From NCBI GenBank assembly GCA_022574255.1, contig JACZSK010000011.1, positions 1 through 48,757 of the forward strand: 48,757 bases of DNA. Reading direction: 5' to 3'. Each line of letters opens with the position of its first letter. Position 1 is the stretch's first letter. Origin of the DNA: Pseudomonadota bacterium. GTDB taxonomy: Bacteria; Pseudomonadota; Alphaproteobacteria; Sphingomonadales; SMXR01. A program made the translations under genes and the position numbers. Of the stretch, positions 46,625-48,757 are shown piece by piece. Below the pieces are notes generated by a model, which was not told where the DNA came from, did not search any database, and worked only from the letters and a program-made list of their open reading frames with translations.

Positions 46625-46664
46625 TTGACTTCACTGCGTTCCGACGCTAGAACAAAACAAGAAC
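46625..46664 (+). promoter_or_regulatory. imuA promoter with LexA (SOS) box
   Basis: GAAC-N7-GAAC at 46650-46664, the reverse complement of the alphaproteobacterial LexA box GTTC-N7-GTTC. It overlaps a -10-like TAGAAC (46648-46653) that lies 17 bp from TTGACT (46625-46630). LexA bound here would block the promoter. Confidence 0.82.
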
Positions 46665-46700
46665 GTATAGGGTTTATAACAGGAAAGCGCGGAAAACACC

Positions 46701-47612
46701 GTGTCCCGGCAAGCAAATATACCCTCCGGCGATGTCGTCGCTTCCCTGAAGCGGCGCATTGCTCATATCGAAGGCCGTGAAGTCCATTTCAGGACTTCCC
46801 CGGTCGTTTCGGAAGGATGGCCGGACGGCTTTTCCGGGGCTTCCGCCAAGGTTCCCGCCAAGGAACTCTCCGGGGCCCTGCCACGCTGGCATCTGGGCCT
46901 CGGGGCGGTGGACCGCATGTTGCCCAACGGGGCGCTGGTTCATGCCGGCCTGCATGAGGTGGTGGCTGCCAGCCATGGCGATGGCCCGGCGGCGGGCGGT
47001 TTCGCGGTGGCGCTGATGGCGCGCCTTTTGCTGAGCTTGAAACGCAGTAACCGAAGCCTGGTTCTGTGGTGCGCCCGGGGGCTGGAGACCCGCGAATTTG
47101 GCCGCCTCTATGGGCCCGGACTGATGGCCATGGGGCTTGATCCCACGCATCTGGTTGTGGCCGCGGCAGAGCGCAAGGAGGATTTGCTATGGGCCATGGA
47201 GGAAGGGGTGAAAACCCCGGCACTGGCCGGTGTTGTGGGCGAGGTGGGCGCCGCCGGGCTGGTGGCCATGCGGCGGCTGCAACTGGCGGCCCGGGCCAGC
47301 GGCGTGCCCGCCGTGGTGCTGCGCTCGGCCCGTGATGCCCGGCCCAGTGTTGCCAGAACCCAGTGGCGGGTCAGCGCCCTGCCGCCGGTATTTGCCGATG
47401 ACGGCGGGCAAGCCTTTCCGGCACGCTCTCGTTGGCGGGTGACGCTGGAGCGCTGCCGGGGGCCTGTGACAGGGGCATGGCCCCGCAGCTGGGATATGGA
47501 ATGGGATCATGAGACACATTGTTTCCATATGGCTGCCCCGCTGGCCGGTCGATCGGCTGCGCAAGCGCCCGGAGATGCCGGCCGGACCGGGCACCTCCGT
47601 CAAACCGGCTGA
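46701..47612 (+). CDS. imuA: ImuA SOS mutagenesis accessory protein
   Basis: ImuA is a RecA-like accessory factor of the ImuABC (DnaE2) translesion synthesis system. 303 residues, GTG start. Visible: LPRWHLGLGAVDRMLPNGAL, LHEVVAASHGDGPAAGGFAV (degenerate P-loop region), RSLVLWCARGLETREFGRLY, GLDPTHLVVAAAERKEDLLW and the end motif MEWDHETHCFHMAAPLAGR. It overlaps imuB by 104 bases, usual for this pair, and stands behind the LexA box. Confidence 0.92.
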   Translation: MSRQANIPSGDVVASLKRRIAHIEGREVHFRTSPVVSEGWPDGFSGASAKVPAKELSGALPRWHLGLGAVDRMLPNGALVHAGLHEVVAASHGDGPAAGGFAVALMARLLLSLKRSNRSLVLWCARGLETREFGRLYGPGLMAMGLDPTHLVVAAAERKEDLLWAMEEGVKTPALAGVVGEVGAAGLVAMRRLQLAARASGVPAVVLRSARDARPSVARTQWRVSALPPVFADDGGQAFPARSRWRVTLERCRGPVTGAWPRSWDMEWDHETHCFHMAAPLAGRSAAQAPGDAGRTGHLRQTG

Positions 47613-48690
47613 TGGCGTCCTGCCTTTTGCTCTCACCGAGGCGGGAGGGGGTGCGGGGGCGGGCACGCGTCTTTATGCCATCAATTGCCGGGCTGCGGAG
47701 GAGGGGCTTGCCGCCGGCATGACGCTGGCCGACGCCCGGGCGCTGTTGCCCGGTCTGAAAACGCGCAGGGCCGCTCCCGCCGCCGATCACAAGGCACTCT
47801 TGCGGCTGGCGCGCTGGTGCGGGCGCTATACGCCTTGGGTGTCATGCGGGGGGGTATCCTGCGGCGAAGCCGGAAATGGCGAAGACAGCACACTTACCCT
47901 TGATATCAGCGGCTGCGGCCATCTTTTTGGCGGTGAAGAGAACCTGCTCCGCGACCTTTCAATGCGGCTTTCCGCCTTCGGCATCACCCATCGCCTGGGT
48001 TGCGCCGGCACCCTGGGCGCCGCCTGGGCGATCGCCCGCTTTGGCGCCTGCCATGACCTCGCCAAAAATACATTTGACGTCGTGACGCCAGGGGAAGTCT
48101 TTGAGAAGATTAAAGAACTTCCCGTGGCGGCGTTGCGGCTGGAGGAAGACACCGTGGCGCTCCTGAGCCGGCTGGGCCTCAAAACCATTGCCAGTCTGAA
48201 CGCGCTCCCACGCCTGTCGCTGATGCGCCGCTTTCCTTCCAATGGCTCTGGCCGTGCGGCCAGCTTATCCGTTCTGTTGCGGCTGGACCAGGCCCTGGGC
48301 GAATCCATGGCCCCGTGGAAAGTCGTGTACGGCCACAATCCCATCTACAGCAACGTCATGTTCCGCGACGGCCGCTCAGGGTACGTCAACGGAGAATCTG
48401 TGGAAGCACTGCTGCCTCTGTTGTGCGAGCAGGCAGATCTCTATCTGGCCGGCAGCTCCCACCACGGCGAAGTGCTGCTCACCGATTGCGGCCTGCACCT
48501 GGTGGTTCAGGGCGGTGGCGGAGCGGGGCTGCTCGACATAGATGCCGAGGGCGAACGCAGCCTGTTTGGAGCAAAGACCTTCGGATTTACGGTGCTGGCG
48601 TTCAGCGAGGATGAGATGGAAATCCGGATGCACAACGACAACAACGAGATACTCTACACGATGTCGCTAACCGCAAGGAGCACTCGGTGA
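47509..48690 (+). CDS. imuB: ImuB N-terminal half fused to a metallophosphatase C-terminal fragment
   Basis: Residues 1 to about 264 are ImuB, the Y-family polymerase-like hub that links DnaE2 to the clamp: MRHIVSIWLPRWPVDRLR, LDISGCGHLFGGEENLL, TLGAAWAIARFG and LLRLDQALG. ImuB is usually about 500 residues and continues R-R-x-x-P-I-S-P. Here, from about 268 (nt 48298-48312), the sequence becomes APWKVVYGHNPIYSNVMF, CEQADLYLAGSSHHGEV and the end KTFGFTVLAFSEDEMEIRM. That is the C-terminus of a purple-acid-phosphatase-like metallophosphoesterase, with the GHxHH motif altered to GSSHH. The clamp-binding and C-terminal ImuB parts are missing, and dnaE2 does not follow. A recombination product or an assembly join are both possible. 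Confidence 0.82.
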   Translation: MRHIVSIWLPRWPVDRLRKRPEMPAGPGTSVKPADGVLPFALTEAGGGAGAGTRLYAINCRAAEEGLAAGMTLADARALLPGLKTRRAAPAADHKALLRLARWCGRYTPWVSCGGVSCGEAGNGEDSTLTLDISGCGHLFGGEENLLRDLSMRLSAFGITHRLGCAGTLGAAWAIARFGACHDLAKNTFDVVTPGEVFEKIKELPVAALRLEEDTVALLSRLGLKTIASLNALPRLSLMRRFPSNGSGRAASLSVLLRLDQALGESMAPWKVVYGHNPIYSNVMFRDGRSGYVNGESVEALLPLLCEQADLYLAGSSHHGEVLLTDCGLHLVVQGGGGAGLLDIDAEGERSLFGAKTFGFTVLAFSEDEMEIRMHNDNNEILYTMSLTARSTR

Positions 48691-48704
48691 GGCAGGACCC
48701 TCCA

Positions 48705-48757
48705 ATGGAACGCCGGTCGATTCTGAGGGCCTCGACTGCTACAGGCATGCTCTGCAT
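48705..48757 (+). CDS. 5' end of a gene with a possible Tat signal (partial)
   Basis: An ATG with AGGA seven bases upstream, open to the window end: MERRSILRASTATGMLC. The RRSILRA start resembles a twin-arginine signal peptide. The product cannot be told. Confidence 0.4.
   Translation, partial: MERRSILRASTATGMLC

Overview
The window looks like a chromosomal piece of an alphaproteobacterium, probably Rhodospirillales-like. The signs are a PopZ-type polar organiser beside tolC, pcm and valS, a bacterial NDUFS4-like complex I accessory subunit, a GAAC-N7-GAAC (= GTTC-N7-GTTC) SOS box in front of imuAB, and dispersed REP palindromes of the kind common in this class. Most genes are GC-rich housekeeping or envelope genes. 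The accessory or unstable spots are near tRNA genes, in the long gene-free stretches and at the right edge.

Layout. 1-9.5 kb, minus strand: small secreted protein, queuosine-precursor transporter, methyltransferase, valS, M28 peptidase, popZ with a (Glu-Pro)27 linker, tolC, pcm. 9.5-11.1 kb: tRNA-Cys followed by three tandem 65-66 bp units that each end in a copy of the tRNA 3' end, tRNA-Asn, a small lipoprotein. 11.2-16.1 kb: acetolactate-synthase-like ThDP enzyme, soluble chemoreceptor with three near-identical PAS repeats, Sel1 protein. 16.1-21.9 kb: YceI / cytochrome b561 / YceI cluster, membrane protein, queC-queE, and convergent queF plus an FMN 2-hydroxyacid dehydrogenase. 21.9-27 kb: gene-free stretch with DnaA-box-like sites, an exported cysteine-repeat peptide gene carrying a one-base frameshift, a His-rich partner gene, metC-modB-modC. 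27-34.2 kb: REP mosaic, CPBP protease, amidohydrolase, rimB-rimK, mobA, PAS protein, ceramidase-like membrane protein. 34.2-38.8 kb: an unrecognised gene beside tRNA-Arg, NDUFS4-like subunit, gamma-glutamyltransferase, an 840-bp gene-free stretch with palindromes, tRNA-Pro. 39-45 kb: tyrA, M20 peptidase, thioesterase, DUF192 protein, double cold-shock protein, nhaB. 45-48.8 kb: a MITE-like inverted repeat, a receiver/Hpt pair, a REP, SOS-regulated imuA-imuB. ImuB runs into the tail of an unrelated metallophosphatase near the window edge.

Functional links. Queuosine: de novo QueC, QueE and QueF plus the YhhQ transporter; QueD is not in the window. Molybdenum: modBC and mobA; modA is not seen. 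Glutamate tailing of ribosomal protein S6: RimB/RimK. SOS mutagenesis: imuAB, but the usual dnaE2 neighbour is absent.

The best candidates for something undescribed are the (Cys-x-Gly) repeat peptide with its His-rich neighbour (22.7-23.9 kb) and the tRNA-Cys tail/terminator repeat array (9.93-10.2 kb). The apparent ACG/AUU start of rimK, the receiver lacking its phospho-acceptor Asp, and the REP palindromes that supply stop codons are also worth checking.
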